DNA of 64,000 bases from Massilia sp. NR 4-1 (GCF_001191005.1 NZ_CP012201.1:3782001-3846000); one strand, 5' to 3'; counted from the stretch's first letter, positions 24,994 through 34,348 are shown. A program made the numbers and translations. The notes: generated by a model from the sequence alone, not told the origin.

Positions 24994-26277
24994 TCAGCGC
25001 AAGCCGCTCGCCAGGCGCGGCGACGACAGCAGCGCGCGGAAGGCGGCCCAGCGCTGGGCGCGCGCCTGCTGCGGATCGCTGGCCGTGGCGTGGCGCTGCA
25101 CATACGCTTTCACCAGATCGGCGCCCAGGTTGTAGTTGATGACATAGCTGCGCACCGTGTCGTAGAACTGCACGCGCTGCGCCGATTTTTCCGGCGGGTA
25201 GAGCTGCACGTTCACCAACCAGTCGATGGTCTGGGCGCGCGTGAAGCTGCCATCCAGGTATTGCATGGCGGCGTCGTTATCGGCGTAACTCAGTTTCGCC
25301 AGCAGGCGGCGCAGGCGCGCATACTGCGGCGCCAGCGCCGGATCGAGGCCGGCCAGCGGGAACAGCACCTTCTGCTCGAACTCCAGGCGCTCGTCCTCGC
25401 TGAAGGCCAGCTCGATGCCGTAGTTGGCGCTGCCTTCGGCGATCAGCGACATCGGCGATTGCAGCGGATAGACGCTGTACTCGACCCAGCCCTTGCCCTT
25501 GACCAGGGTCTGTTCCAACAGCGCGTTGTAGACATGGTGGCCGGGATAGCCTTCGTGGCAGCCCAGGTCCACGGCGCGGTCGATATAGATGGGGAATTCG
25601 GTATTGATCTGAATCAGGCTGCGCGACTGGCCCTTGTACCAGTTATAGCCCGACCAGGGCTTGCCGGTGACGAATTCGAGCGTGAAGCTTTCCTGCTCGG
25701 GCAGGCCGATATGCGGCGCGGTGCGTTCGCGGCAGGCACGGATGGCGGCATCCATCACCGGGCGCAGACGGTCGGCCGGGATCACGAAATGCTGGCGGAA
25801 GGCTTTCAGGCGCTCGGTCACGGGAGCGCTGCCCGGCAGCAGTTGCGCGATTTCGCCGACCAGGCTTTCGTAGTAGGCGCGCGTATGGTGGGGCGTGACG
25901 GCGTCATACAGGCGCGCGGTCTCTTCATCGAAGCTGAACTTCTTCCCGTCCAGCATATCGATATAGGCCTGCATCGCGGCCAGCTGCTTGTTGAGGAATT
26001 CGATGCGCAGGGTTTCGTCGGCGTCGGCGCCCTTCTGCCCGGCCAGCAGCTTGAGGGTGGCGCCGGCGTCGGCGCGCAGCTCCTTCAGCGGGCGCTTCTT
26101 GCGCGCCGCCTCTTCCTGCCATTGCGGCGGACCGTAATAGGCATCGACATAATTGGCGTCATGCTGGCCGATGGCCAGCACCAGTTTGGTATAGCGTTCG
26201 GCCACGTCCTGCAGCGGCGCGGCCCAGACGCTGCCCGCCATCAGCAAGGCGGCACTGCCCAGCAGCAGTTTCTTCAT
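24994..26277 (-). CDS. Exported DUF885 family metallopeptidase-like protein
   Basis: A 427-residue protein with a signal peptide (MKKLLLGSAALLMAGSVWAA). The DUF885 zinc motif is DLGCHEGYPGHHVYNALLEQ (HExxxHH variant), with a downstream Glu in IAEGSANYGIELAFSEDERL as likely third ligand. DUF885 proteins are helical, M32/M3-like and probably periplasmic peptidases; few have been characterised. GGAGGG lies before the chosen ATG at 26277, which is preferred over an extension ten codons longer. Monocistronic, one of several exported peptidases in this stretch. Confidence 0.88.
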   Translation of the reverse strand: MKKLLLGSAALLMAGSVWAAPLQDVAERYTKLVLAIGQHDANYVDAYYGPPQWQEEAARKKRPLKELRADAGATLKLLAGQKGADADETLRIEFLNKQLAAMQAYIDMLDGKKFSFDEETARLYDAVTPHHTRAYYESLVGEIAQLLPGSAPVTERLKAFRQHFVIPADRLRPVMDAAIRACRERTAPHIGLPEQESFTLEFVTGKPWSGYNWYKGQSRSLIQINTEFPIYIDRAVDLGCHEGYPGHHVYNALLEQTLVKGKGWVEYSVYPLQSPMSLIAEGSANYGIELAFSEDERLEFEQKVLFPLAGLDPALAPQYARLRRLLAKLSYADNDAAMQYLDGSFTRAQTIDWLVNVQLYPPEKSAQRVQFYDTVRSYVINYNLGADLVKAYVQRHATASDPQQARAQRWAAFRALLSSPRLASGLR

Positions 26278-26361
26278 CCACTCCCTCCTGTTCCGGTAAG
26301 GACGCATGCGCGTCCGGCCGGCACAGTGTAAGGGAGTGGCCTGCTTTACACAACGGCAAGG

Positions 26362-26808
26362 CTAGCGGTGCATGGCCACGCGCAGCAGCGGCGCCTCCAA
26401 TCCGGCCATGTCCACGGGCTGGGCCAGCAGCAGTTCGCCGCCCACTTCGCCGTCGGTGCCGCGCCAGAGGCGCATATGGATGCTGCGGTCCTCGGCCACG
26501 AAAGTATCGGTGCCGGCGCCGACCAGGCGCACTTTGCGGCCATTGTCGAGAATCGCATACATGGTGGCCGTGCCCGACATCAGCGACAGCTCCTGGCCGT
26601 TGGACAGATCATAGCTGCCGCGGTAGGAAGCGAAGTTGGTAACGTTCATCCCATAGCTGGTTGCCGGCAGATCGATGCGGTCGATCTGGCCCGGAACGCG
26701 CACGGTTTCCACCGGCTGTTTGGCGTCCTGCGCTGGCGGTTCAGCCAACGCCATCCCCTGCCCGACGCCGGCCAAAACGGCGAGCAGGCATAGTGTGCTC
26801 TTTTTCAT
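26362..26808 (-). CDS. Exported hypothetical protein
   Basis: A 148-residue protein with a clear signal peptide (MKKSTLCLLAVLAGVGQGMA, likely cleavage before EPPAQD). The mature part is predicted beta-rich: SYGMNVTNFASYRGSYDLSN, GQELSLMSGTATMYAILDNG, and DRSIHMRLWRGTDGEVGGEL. No family or catalytic motif is recognised. It has no cysteine in the mature part. It lies 84 bases upstream of the DUF885 gene on the same strand and may be co-transcribed. Confidence 0.65.
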   Translation of the reverse strand: MKKSTLCLLAVLAGVGQGMALAEPPAQDAKQPVETVRVPGQIDRIDLPATSYGMNVTNFASYRGSYDLSNGQELSLMSGTATMYAILDNGRKVRLVGAGTDTFVAEDRSIHMRLWRGTDGEVGGELLLAQPVDMAGLEAPLLRVAMHR

Positions 26809-26829
26809 GGAAGTCCCCTTAAGAAACGG

Positions 26830-26859
26830 GGCAGGGCTAGGAGGCCTTGCGGCCCTGCC
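26830..26859 (-). terminator. Weak hairpin, possible terminator after the M1 aminopeptidase gene
   Basis: An 8-base stem (GGCAGGGC at 26830-26837 pairing with 26852-26859) followed on the minus strand by a short T-containing run. It lies 61 bases beyond the aminopeptidase stop and upstream of the next start. The T tract is poor. Confidence 0.35.
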
Positions 26860-26920
26860 GCCGCTTTAACTATAGACTAGCGTGATAGGGGGACGAAATT
26901 GATTTGATGGATGGAAAAGC

Positions 26921-29593
26921 CTAGCTTAATGGTACTGTCAAAGCCCGGCGGATCGCCACGCAGCGCGCATCTTCCTGGTGCGCCAGCAGCAGGGCGCGGC
27001 GCGTGCCTGTGGACAGTTCTTTGTTGTCCTCCACCGCCGCCGCCAGGCGCTGCACGCTGGCCGGGGTGCAGGTGGCCGGAATCATGCTGGCGCCATAGGC
27101 GCGCATGAAGACCGGACCAGCCGCCTTGTCCAGCAGCGGCAGCTGGCGCAGGCGCTCGGCCGCGCTTTGCTCGCTCAGCGCGTGCTGCTCGGCCGGATAC
27201 ATGGCGCCCATGGCGGTGCGGATGCGCGAGAACGGCAGCTTGCTTTGCAGGTCGCCGATCCTGGCCAGCCACTCCTGCTTGACTTGCGGATCGGGGCTGA
27301 CCACGCGCGCCGCCAGCGCGGCCGCTTGGCCGCTATCGCTATTGTCGCGCGCCTGCTCGGCCTCGATGCGGGCGGCAATGCCGGGATAACTGTGGCGGCT
27401 CAGGTGGCGCAGGATGTCCCAGCGCAGGTCCTGGCTGATGTTCAGGCCAGCGGCTTTTTCGCGGCCATCCAGCATGGCCGCCAGGCGCGCCAGCGCGGGC
27501 TGGCTGGCTGCGGCGTCCAGATGCAGATCGAACCAGCGGCGCTGGAAATTGCTATTGCCCTTGTTGGCCAGCACCTGGGTCCAGCTCAGCTTTTCCAGCG
27601 CGGCCGCGGTACGCCGGGCATAGGCCGAACCGGGCGCCATCAGGTTCAGGTAGTCCTGTGCCTTGTCCACCTTGCCGATCACATCGCCCAGCACCGAGTA
27701 ATCCTTCTCGTAAGGCAGGTTGTTCTGCGCCACCTGCAGGAAATCGTTGAGCGGCAGGTCGCCATCGCGCACGCTGTCCCACAGATTATTCCAGAGCATC
27801 GCGCGCAGCAGCGGATCATCGACCTTGCGCAGCGACTGGCGCGCGGTGGCGAAGGAACGCGCATCCAGCTTCACCTTGGCAAAGCCCCAATCCTCATAGT
27901 TCGGATAGACCAGGTCCGGGCAGGCTTCGCCGGCCAGGCCCGGCACCGCGGTGCTGGCCCCCTTGTACGTCACGCCCTGCTGGCGCTCCAGCTTGAGCTG
28001 GCCGCCGCGCTTGACGAACAGGCCGACCTGCACGCGCTGCTCGCGCAGCACCGGATAGGCGGCCGGCGCGCTTTGCTGCAGGCTGAATTCCTGCAGCTTG
28101 CCGCCCTTGCAGGTATAGCTGGCGGTGATGGTGTTCACGCCCGGCTGGTACAGCCATTGCTGGGTCCATGGCCCCAGGTCGCGGCCGGCCGCTTCACCGA
28201 GGCTGCCGATGAAGTCATCCAGTTTCGCGTTCTGCCAAGAGTACTTGGCCAGGTAATTGTGCACGCCCTTGCGGAACACTTCCTGGCCCAGCAGGTGGCG
28301 CAGCTGCTTGAGCGTGGACGCGCCTTTGGCGTAGGTGATGGCGTCGATATTGTCGAAGGCATTGGCGGTGGACGGCACCGGCACCTCGATCGGGTGGGTG
28401 GTCACGCGCTGGTCGTGCTCATAGGCGCCGACCTTGCCGCGCGAGTAGAAGGACTGCCAGCCGTTCTTGAATTCGGTCGCCTCGGCCGTGGCCAGGGTAC
28501 CCATGAAGGAAGCGAAGCTCTCGTTCAGCCACAGACCGTTCCACCATTTCATCGTCACCAGGTCGCCGAACCACTGGTGGGCCATCTCGTGCATGATGAC
28601 CGAGGCCAGCGACTCGCGCTGAGCGGCCGTCATCTCGTCCTTGTGCACGAAGCGCGCCTCGCCGAAGGTGACGGCGCCGGCGTTTTCCATCGCGCCGTAG
28701 AGGAAGTCGGGCACCAGGATCTGGTCGTATTTGTCGAACTGGTAAGGGATGCCGAAGTATTCGTCGAAGAACTTCAGGCCTTGCGCGGTATAGCGGAACC
28801 AGATTTCAGGCTGCACCTGGGCCGCCAGCGACTGGCGCGCCAACAGGCGCATCGGGTATTTGGCGCCGGTCTTGTCTTCCCATACCTTGTAAGGACCGGC
28901 ATGCAGGGAGAAGTTGTAGGCGCTGAGCTTTTTCGAGACCGGGAAAGTCCAGCGCTTGGCGCCGTCCACGTCCTGCACCGAGTTTTCGCGCGTCATCGAC
29001 ACCACCTGCCAGTCGGCCGGCGCGGTGACGCTGAGCTGGTAGGTCGCCTTCAGGTCGGGCTGGTCGAACAAGGCGAACATCTGGTGCGCCGCGGCCGGTT
29101 CGAAGTGGGAGTAGGTGTAGACACGGCCATCGGCCGGATCGACCATGCGGTGCAGCCCCTCGCCATTGGTGCTGTGCTTGCGCTCATAGGCCACCGTGAC
29201 GGTGTTGCGGCCCTGGCGCAGGTCTTCCGCCGCCAAGGTGATAAACCATTTATTGTATTTCGGCGTCACGGCCTTGCCGTTGACGGTGAGCGCGCTGATG
29301 GTGGCCTGGTCCAGGTCCACGGTCAGCGCCTGGCTGGCGTCGCTCAGGTCGAAATTGAGCGTGGTGGTGGCGCTGAAGCTTTCGCCGCCGGTGAGTTTGA
29401 AGTCCAGTACATACGCCACATTCGAGATGCGGGCCGAACGCGCCATGGCGTCGGCTTCGCTGAGCCAGGCGTTGTCGGCGCGCGCGGTAGCGACGGTGGC
29501 AGCGGCGGGGGTGGCGGCATGGGCGCTGATGGCGCCCGCTGCGAACGCGGAACTGATAGTCAGCGCAACAGCTTGAGATACTAGCGATTTCAT
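26921..29593 (-). CDS. Exported M1 family aminopeptidase (PepN-like)
   Basis: An 890-residue zinc aminopeptidase removing N-terminal residues from peptides. A signal peptide (MKSLVSQAVALTISSAFAAG, cleavage near AHA) directs export. The substrate-binding exopeptidase motif GAMENAG is at about 299-305. The zinc motif HEMAHQWFGD starts near 334 with the third ligand Glu in WLNESFAS 18 residues on. An ERAP1-type C-terminal helical domain follows. The open frame continues upstream, but the ATG at 29593 with a signal peptide is the clear start. Divergent from the MazG-like gene. Confidence 0.95.
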   Translation of the reverse strand: MKSLVSQAVALTISSAFAAGAISAHAATPAAATVATARADNAWLSEADAMARSARISNVAYVLDFKLTGGESFSATTTLNFDLSDASQALTVDLDQATISALTVNGKAVTPKYNKWFITLAAEDLRQGRNTVTVAYERKHSTNGEGLHRMVDPADGRVYTYSHFEPAAAHQMFALFDQPDLKATYQLSVTAPADWQVVSMTRENSVQDVDGAKRWTFPVSKKLSAYNFSLHAGPYKVWEDKTGAKYPMRLLARQSLAAQVQPEIWFRYTAQGLKFFDEYFGIPYQFDKYDQILVPDFLYGAMENAGAVTFGEARFVHKDEMTAAQRESLASVIMHEMAHQWFGDLVTMKWWNGLWLNESFASFMGTLATAEATEFKNGWQSFYSRGKVGAYEHDQRVTTHPIEVPVPSTANAFDNIDAITYAKGASTLKQLRHLLGQEVFRKGVHNYLAKYSWQNAKLDDFIGSLGEAAGRDLGPWTQQWLYQPGVNTITASYTCKGGKLQEFSLQQSAPAAYPVLREQRVQVGLFVKRGGQLKLERQQGVTYKGASTAVPGLAGEACPDLVYPNYEDWGFAKVKLDARSFATARQSLRKVDDPLLRAMLWNNLWDSVRDGDLPLNDFLQVAQNNLPYEKDYSVLGDVIGKVDKAQDYLNLMAPGSAYARRTAAALEKLSWTQVLANKGNSNFQRRWFDLHLDAAASQPALARLAAMLDGREKAAGLNISQDLRWDILRHLSRHSYPGIAARIEAEQARDNSDSGQAAALAARVVSPDPQVKQEWLARIGDLQSKLPFSRIRTAMGAMYPAEQHALSEQSAAERLRQLPLLDKAAGPVFMRAYGASMIPATCTPASVQRLAAAVEDNKELSTGTRRALLLAHQEDARCVAIRRALTVPLS

Positions 29594-29685
29594 TATTCTC
29601 CCTTTCTCTTGTAAGCGCCCATCTGCGGTGGGCGGCGCAGGGATGATAGCATTGCCGCCTGTTCCCGCCACCTGAAAAAAAGCCG

Positions 29686-29781
29686 ATGGATATCGTTTTT
29701 GAAACCCCGGATCAACCGGACGTGCATGCCCTGACCGCCGAACTGGATGCTTGCGCCTTGATGCACAAGGCGGCAGCATGA
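29686..29781 (+). pseudogene. 31-codon ORF, probable N-terminal remnant of a GNAT acetyltransferase
   Basis: The ORF reads MDIVFETPDQPDVHALTAEL and ends after ten more residues. This resembles, from memory, the start of a small GNAT subfamily in which a D-Q-P-x-V-x-A-L segment is followed by a conserved L-D-A-Y and then the acetyl-CoA domain. Here the reading stops after LDACALMHKAAA. Its TGA overlaps the ATG of the next gene (ATGA). It may be a decayed gene fragment or a short coupled leader ORF; the homology was not tested. Confidence 0.4.
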
Positions 29782-30134
29782 GCCGGCAGGACTCCCTCGA
29801 CGAACTGCGCGGGCTGACCCGCGCTTTTGCCGCGGAACGCGACTGGGAGCAGTTCCACACGCCGAAGAACCTGGCGATGGCGCTGTCGGTGGAAGTGGCG
29901 GAGCTGGTCGAGCATTTCCAGTGGCTGCGCACCGGCGCGCTGGACGAACTCGATGAACGCAAGCGCGAGGGCATCCGCCACGAGCTGGCCGACGTGCTGC
30001 TGTACCTGGTGCAGCTGGCCGACAAGACCGGCGTCGACCTGCGCGCCGCCGCGCTGGAAAAGATGGCGCTGAACCGTGCCAAGTACCCGGCCGCCCAGGT
30101 CAAGGGCGACGCCCGCAAGTACGACGAATATTAA
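29778..30134 (+). CDS. MazG-like nucleotide pyrophosphohydrolase
   Basis: A 118-residue all-helical NTP pyrophosphohydrolase. The metal-binding pattern is visible as SVEVAELVEHFQW (Glu39, Glu42) and RHELADVLLYLVQLAD (Glu69, Asp72), matching MazG/RS21-C6 enzymes that hydrolyse (d)NTPs to monophosphates, often for house-cleaning of damaged nucleotides. The ATG at 29778 is favoured by the conserved start and by its 4-base overlap with the short upstream ORF. Its stop is one base from the convergent hydrolase stop. Confidence 0.92.
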   Translation: MSRQDSLDELRGLTRAFAAERDWEQFHTPKNLAMALSVEVAELVEHFQWLRTGALDELDERKREGIRHELADVLLYLVQLADKTGVDLRAAALEKMALNRAKYPAAQVKGDARKYDEY

Positions 30135-30135
30135 G

Positions 30136-31014
30136 TCAGCCTTCCAGGCCGAGCGCCTTGCAGATTTCGGCGCCGACGATGCGCCAGGCGGGCGAGCCGG
30201 CCGCCACTTCATCATAATGGCTGGCGCCGGGCAGGACGATCACTTCGGCCGTATCGCCGGCCGCGATGGCACGGCGCGCGTAGTTTTCACCCGTTTGCGG
30301 CGGCGAGATGTCATCGAGTTCGCCGTGGATCAGCACCGTGCGGATCGCGGCTGGCAGCATTTCGGCGGGCGAAGTGTCGGCGAAGACGTCGGGACGTTCG
30401 GACGTGGGTGAACCCGCCAGCTGCGCCGTGTCGCGCTCGCAGGTACGCTTGATCAGCTCCGCCTCGTTGCGCAGGTCGGCCAGGCCGCCCAGGCTGATCA
30501 CGGCGGGAATCGGCAGCGGCGCGGCGGCGTAGGCCGGGCTCCATGAAGGCAGCTTGTGGCGCGAGACGGCCCACTGCGCCAGATGGCCGCCGGCCGAATG
30601 GCCCACCGCCGCCACGCGCGCCAGGTCGGCGCAAGCTTCCTGCTTGAGCAGGTCGATGGCCGTGGCGACGTCCTGGTACATGCCGGGATAGCCGCCGCCC
30701 GCCTCGTCATAACGGCGGTACTCCACATTCCACACCGCGACGCCTTGCGCCACTAGCGCGTTGGCCATGTTGCGCATCTGCACGATGCCGCCAAAGTCCA
30801 CCGTCCAACAGCCGCCATGGATCAGCACCACCACCGGGAACGGGCCCTCGCCTTCCGGCTTGAACAGCTCCACGAACTGCGAAGGCGCGCTGCCATAGGC
30901 GATGCGGCGCGCAGGCGGGGCGCCGTTGAGCGCGAGGTAGTCCTGCAGATCCATCGGGGCGGTGACGACGGCATCGGCTGTGGGGAGCTTGGGCTTGCTG
31001 GCTTGCTGCGGCAT
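30136..31014 (-). CDS. Alpha/beta hydrolase (kynurenine formamidase/esterase-like)
   Basis: A 292-residue hydrolase. The oxyanion-hole motif HGGCWTVDFGG (about 71-81), nucleophile elbow AVGHSAGGHLAQWAVSRH, and late Asp/His (GELDDISPP and PGASHYDEVA) give a full catalytic triad. The H-G-G-x-W arrangement is that of hormone-sensitive-lipase-like and arylformamidase-like enzymes. No signal peptide. It follows the helicase terminator on the same strand, so it is expressed separately. Substrate unknown. Confidence 0.9.
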   Translation of the reverse strand: MPQQASKPKLPTADAVVTAPMDLQDYLALNGAPPARRIAYGSAPSQFVELFKPEGEGPFPVVVLIHGGCWTVDFGGIVQMRNMANALVAQGVAVWNVEYRRYDEAGGGYPGMYQDVATAIDLLKQEACADLARVAAVGHSAGGHLAQWAVSRHKLPSWSPAYAAAPLPIPAVISLGGLADLRNEAELIKRTCERDTAQLAGSPTSERPDVFADTSPAEMLPAAIRTVLIHGELDDISPPQTGENYARRAIAAGDTAEVIVLPGASHYDEVAAGSPAWRIVGAEICKALGLEG

Positions 31015-31079
31015 GGGAATCCTTGCGGGTGGTCGGGCCAGCCCGCAGCATAGCGCGTTGCGCCGCCGCTGTCATGGCG

Positions 31080-31106
31080 AAAAAAAACCGGCCAGCGGCC
31101 GGTTTT
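31080..31106 (-). terminator. Rho-independent terminator of the DEAD-box helicase gene
   Basis: On the minus strand, a 10-base-pair stem (31097-31106 with 31084-31093, core CCGGCC) with a 3-base loop runs into a T tract (31080-31087 read as T). It lies 21 bases past the helicase stop. The stem is symmetrical and could also stop plus-strand transcripts. Confidence 0.85.
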
Positions 31107-31126
31107 CCTGCGCGGGAGCCGAAAGG

Positions 31127-33340
31127 TCAGCCCTGCTTCTTGCCCTTGGCGCCAGGCTTGCCCGCCGATGGCTTGCCGGCCGCCGGCTTTTTAGGCGGCG
31201 TGTGTTTTTCCGACTGCGGCGGCATCTTGTCGGCGAGGCTGATGCGCAGCTGCTGGCCGCCCACCCATACCTTGCCCAGATGCTTGAACAGATCGGGCGG
31301 CATCCCGTCCGGCATTTCGAGCACCGAGTGGTCGTCGAAGATCTCGATACGGCCGATGAACTTGGCTTCCAGGCCCGCCTCGTTGGCGATGGCGCCCACC
31401 AGATTGGAGGCCGTCGCCGCGTGCTGGCTGCCCACCTCCACGCGGTAAGCGCGCATCGGAATATTCAGCTTGCCGGGCTTTTCCTTTTTCTTCTTGGCTG
31501 GCGCCTCGTCGAACATCGGCTCTTCGTCATCCTCGCGCGGTGCGATGGACGGCGCCGGCTTGGCCTTCTTCGGCGCCGGCGCGGCGGCGGCAGGTTTGGC
31601 CGCAGTGGCGGGTTTGGCTGCAACGGCAGGCGCTTCGCCATCCCGGCTGATGCTCAGTGCCTGGCCCGCCACGCGGATGCCCGCCAGCGTCTCCAGGGTC
31701 TCGCTGTTCAAGTCCTCCGGCATATCGAGCACGGTGAAATCGTCGAAGATTTCGATGCGGCCGATGTATTTGGAATCGATGCCGCCCTCGTTGGCGATGG
31801 CGCCCACGATATTGCCCGGCTTGACGCCGTGGCGGTAGCCCACTTCAATACGGTAGGTCAGCATGCCCGGATCGGGCGCGCGCGGGGTGCGCTCCTTCTT
31901 GGCGAAGCGTTCGCCACGGTCGGGACGCTCGCCGCGATCGGCGCGCTCGGGACGGTCGCCCTGCTCGCGCGGCGGACGGCCATCGTCGTGCCAGCCGGTT
32001 TCGCGCTTCTTGTCCAGCATCAGAGGCTTGTTGCCGCGCGCCATCTTGGCCAGGGCCGCCGCGATTTCCAGCGCCGGCACATTGTGCTCGCTCTCGTAGG
32101 ATTCGATCAGCGACTGGAACTCGTCCAGGCCGCCCTGCGCCAGCACCTCGGTGATCTCGTCCTTGAAGCGGGCGATGCGCACATCGTTGACCGCCTGCAG
32201 CGTCGGCAGCTCCATCATGCCGATCGGCTGGCGCGTGGCGCGCTCGATGGATTTCAGCAGATTGCGCTCGCGCGGGGTGATGAACAGGATCGCCTCGCCG
32301 CTGCGGCCGGCGCGGCCGGTACGGCCGATGCGGTGGGTATAGCTTTCCGCGTCGTACGGCACGTCATAGTTGATCACGTGGCTGATGCGCTCCACGTCCA
32401 GGCCGCGCGCGGCGACGTCGGTCGCCACCAGGATGTCGATCTTGCCGTCCTTGAGCTGGCCGATGGTGCGCTCGCGCGCAGCCTGCTGCATGTCGCCGTT
32501 GATGGCGGCGGCCGAGAAGCCGCGCGCCAGCAGGCGTTCGGCCAGTTCCTCGGTGCCCAGTTTGGTGCGCGAGAAGATGATCATGCCGTCGAACGGCTCG
32601 GCTTCCAGGATGCGGGTCAGCGCGTCCAGCTTGTGCATGCCGCTCACCAGCCAGTAGCGCTGGCGGATGTTTTCGGCGGTGCCGGTCTTGGCGGCCACGG
32701 TCACTTCGGCCGGATTGCGCAGATAGGTGGTGGCGATGCGCTTGATCTGCGACGGCATGGTGGCCGAGAACAGCGCGGTCTGGCGCGTTTCCGGCGTCTC
32801 CTGCAGGATGCGCTCGACGTCGTCGATGAAGCCCATGCGCAGCATTTCGTCGGCCTCGTCCAGCACCAGGGTTTTCAGTTCGGACAGGTCGAGCGAACCC
32901 TTGTCCAGATGGTCGATCACGCGGCCGGGCGTTCCCACCACCACGTGCACGCCGCGGCGCAGGGCCGACAGCTGCGGACCGTAGCTTTGGCCGCCGTAGA
33001 TCGGCAGCACGTGGAAGCGCGGGATATGGGCGGCGTAGCGCTGGAAGGCTTCAGCCACCTGGATCGCCAGCTCGCGCGTGGGCGCCAGCACCAGCGCCTG
33101 CGGTTTGACCTGTTTGGTATCGATGCGCGACAGGACCGGCAGGGCGAAGGCCGCCGTCTTGCCGGTGCCGGTCTGGGCCTGGCCCAGCACGTCGCGGTTG
33201 TCGAGCAGATAAGGGATGGTGGCAGCCTGGATCGGCGAAGGCGACTCGTAGCCGACCTCCTTCAAGGCCTTGATCAGGGCTGGACTCAGGTTCAGGTCGG
33301 TAAACAGGGTTGGAGCGGGATTTGGAGCTGTTGCAGTCAT
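31127..33340 (-). CDS. DEAD-box RNA helicase with two DbpA-type RNA-binding domains
   Basis: A 737-residue ATP-dependent RNA helicase. Helicase core: Q motif (FTDLNLSPALIKAL, SPSPIQAA), Walker A AQTGTGKT (55-62), DEAD near 162, SAT, and HRIGRTGRAG in domain 2. After a charged linker rich in Arg/Asp/Glu come two similar C-terminal modules. The first (about 475-560) contains YRIEVGYRHGVKPGNIVGAI; the second (about 645-720) contains YRVEVGSQHAATASNLVGAI. Both have GRIEIFDD. DeaD/DbpA proteins usually have a single such domain. Likely role: ribosome assembly or RNA unwinding in the cold. Confidence 0.95.
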   Translation of the reverse strand: MTATAPNPAPTLFTDLNLSPALIKALKEVGYESPSPIQAATIPYLLDNRDVLGQAQTGTGKTAAFALPVLSRIDTKQVKPQALVLAPTRELAIQVAEAFQRYAAHIPRFHVLPIYGGQSYGPQLSALRRGVHVVVGTPGRVIDHLDKGSLDLSELKTLVLDEADEMLRMGFIDDVERILQETPETRQTALFSATMPSQIKRIATTYLRNPAEVTVAAKTGTAENIRQRYWLVSGMHKLDALTRILEAEPFDGMIIFSRTKLGTEELAERLLARGFSAAAINGDMQQAARERTIGQLKDGKIDILVATDVAARGLDVERISHVINYDVPYDAESYTHRIGRTGRAGRSGEAILFITPRERNLLKSIERATRQPIGMMELPTLQAVNDVRIARFKDEITEVLAQGGLDEFQSLIESYESEHNVPALEIAAALAKMARGNKPLMLDKKRETGWHDDGRPPREQGDRPERADRGERPDRGERFAKKERTPRAPDPGMLTYRIEVGYRHGVKPGNIVGAIANEGGIDSKYIGRIEIFDDFTVLDMPEDLNSETLETLAGIRVAGQALSISRDGEAPAVAAKPATAAKPAAAAPAPKKAKPAPSIAPREDDEEPMFDEAPAKKKKEKPGKLNIPMRAYRVEVGSQHAATASNLVGAIANEAGLEAKFIGRIEIFDDHSVLEMPDGMPPDLFKHLGKVWVGGQQLRISLADKMPPQSEKHTPPKKPAAGKPSAGKPGAKGKKQG

Positions 33341-33432
33341 GGCGGCACTCGCTTAAAAATTATTGTTCGAATCGCCTAATGCGACAGAAAGCCTCTAGTT
33401 TACTCTTTCCAGCGCTTCCAGTCCCGGAAATA

Positions 33433-34242
33433 TCAGCTGTGCGGCCGCGCTTCGGCCTTGACGGCCGCCAGCGCCATGTTTTCCACCAGGCCCGGCGCGA
33501 TCAGCTTCAGCCAGCGTCCCAGCTTGCCCTTGGCCGTCATCACCACCTCGCGCTTGCGTCCCGCCATGCCGGCCAGGATCAGCGCCGCGCATTTCTCCAC
33601 CGGCATGGCCGCCTCCTCTTTCAGGCTGCTGGCGCCCAATTCGCCGCCGGCCGCGTTGAAGCCGCGATAACGGATACGCGTCGCCACCACGCCCGGATAG
33701 GCGGTGGTGACGCTCACCCCGTACGGTTTCAGCTCGGTGCGCAGGCTCTCGAAAAAGCCGGCCATGGCGAATTTGCTGGCGCCGTAGGCGGTGCGTCCCG
33801 GCACGCCCACCAGGCCGGCCAGCGAAGCCACCGCCACCACCTGGCCGCGCGACTGCTTGAGCCAGGGCAGGGCCGCATGGGTGCACCACACGCTGCCCCA
33901 CAGGTTCACGCGCATCAAGTCCTCGTACCAGCCCAGGTCCTGCACGTCCTCGAACAGGGCGTGGCCGGAACGGCCGGCATTATTGATCAGCGCATCGATG
34001 CGGCCGAAACGCTCGGCCGCCGCCGCGATCAGGCGCCGGCACGCGTCCTGCACGCCGACGTCGGTGGCCTGCACCAGCACCTGGGCGCCGTCCGCCTGGC
34101 ACTGGCGCGCCACCTCCTGCAGGGCGGCGGCGTTGCGCGCCGCCAGCACCAGCGCCAGGTCGCTGCCATGGCGCCGCGCCAGCTGGCGCGCCATTTCCGC
34201 ACCGATGCCGTCGGATGCGCCGGTAATCACGATGACTTGCAT
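33433..34242 (-). CDS. SDR family oxidoreductase
   Basis: A 269-residue NAD(P)-dependent short-chain dehydrogenase. Cofactor motif VIVITGASDGIGAEMARQLA at the N-terminus, then NNAGRSGHA, the catalytic Ser in VASLAGLVG, and YGASKFAMAGF (Tyr/Lys, about 158-162). The long C-terminus without a membrane segment and the PGVVATRIRY stretch fit the DltE/YqjQ-like group. The ATG at 34242 is the conserved start; the ORF extends upstream, but that part overlaps the divergent M28 gene. Substrate unknown. Confidence 0.92.
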   Translation of the reverse strand: MQVIVITGASDGIGAEMARQLARRHGSDLALVLAARNAAALQEVARQCQADGAQVLVQATDVGVQDACRRLIAAAAERFGRIDALINNAGRSGHALFEDVQDLGWYEDLMRVNLWGSVWCTHAALPWLKQSRGQVVAVASLAGLVGVPGRTAYGASKFAMAGFFESLRTELKPYGVSVTTAYPGVVATRIRYRGFNAAGGELGASSLKEEAAMPVEKCAALILAGMAGRKREVVMTAKGKLGRWLKLIAPGLVENMALAAVKAEARPHS

Positions 34243-34348
34243 GCCGCCCTCCTTGTCAAAAGATGATACTTGTATGCTAAGCCATTTTTGCCATCGCGGA
34301 TCGGGTAAGATGCCGGCTGACCTTTCCATTCCCTTCACTGGAGAAGCA

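Noticed and set aside
26978..29584. 868-codon plus-strand ORF opposite the M1 aminopeptidase
   Set aside because: Antisense shadow; the minus-strand gene has signal peptide, GAMEN and HExxH motifs.
30962..33379. 805-codon plus-strand ORF opposite the helicase
   Set aside because: Antisense shadow of a helicase with all standard motifs; low-complexity His/Arg/Gln-rich product.
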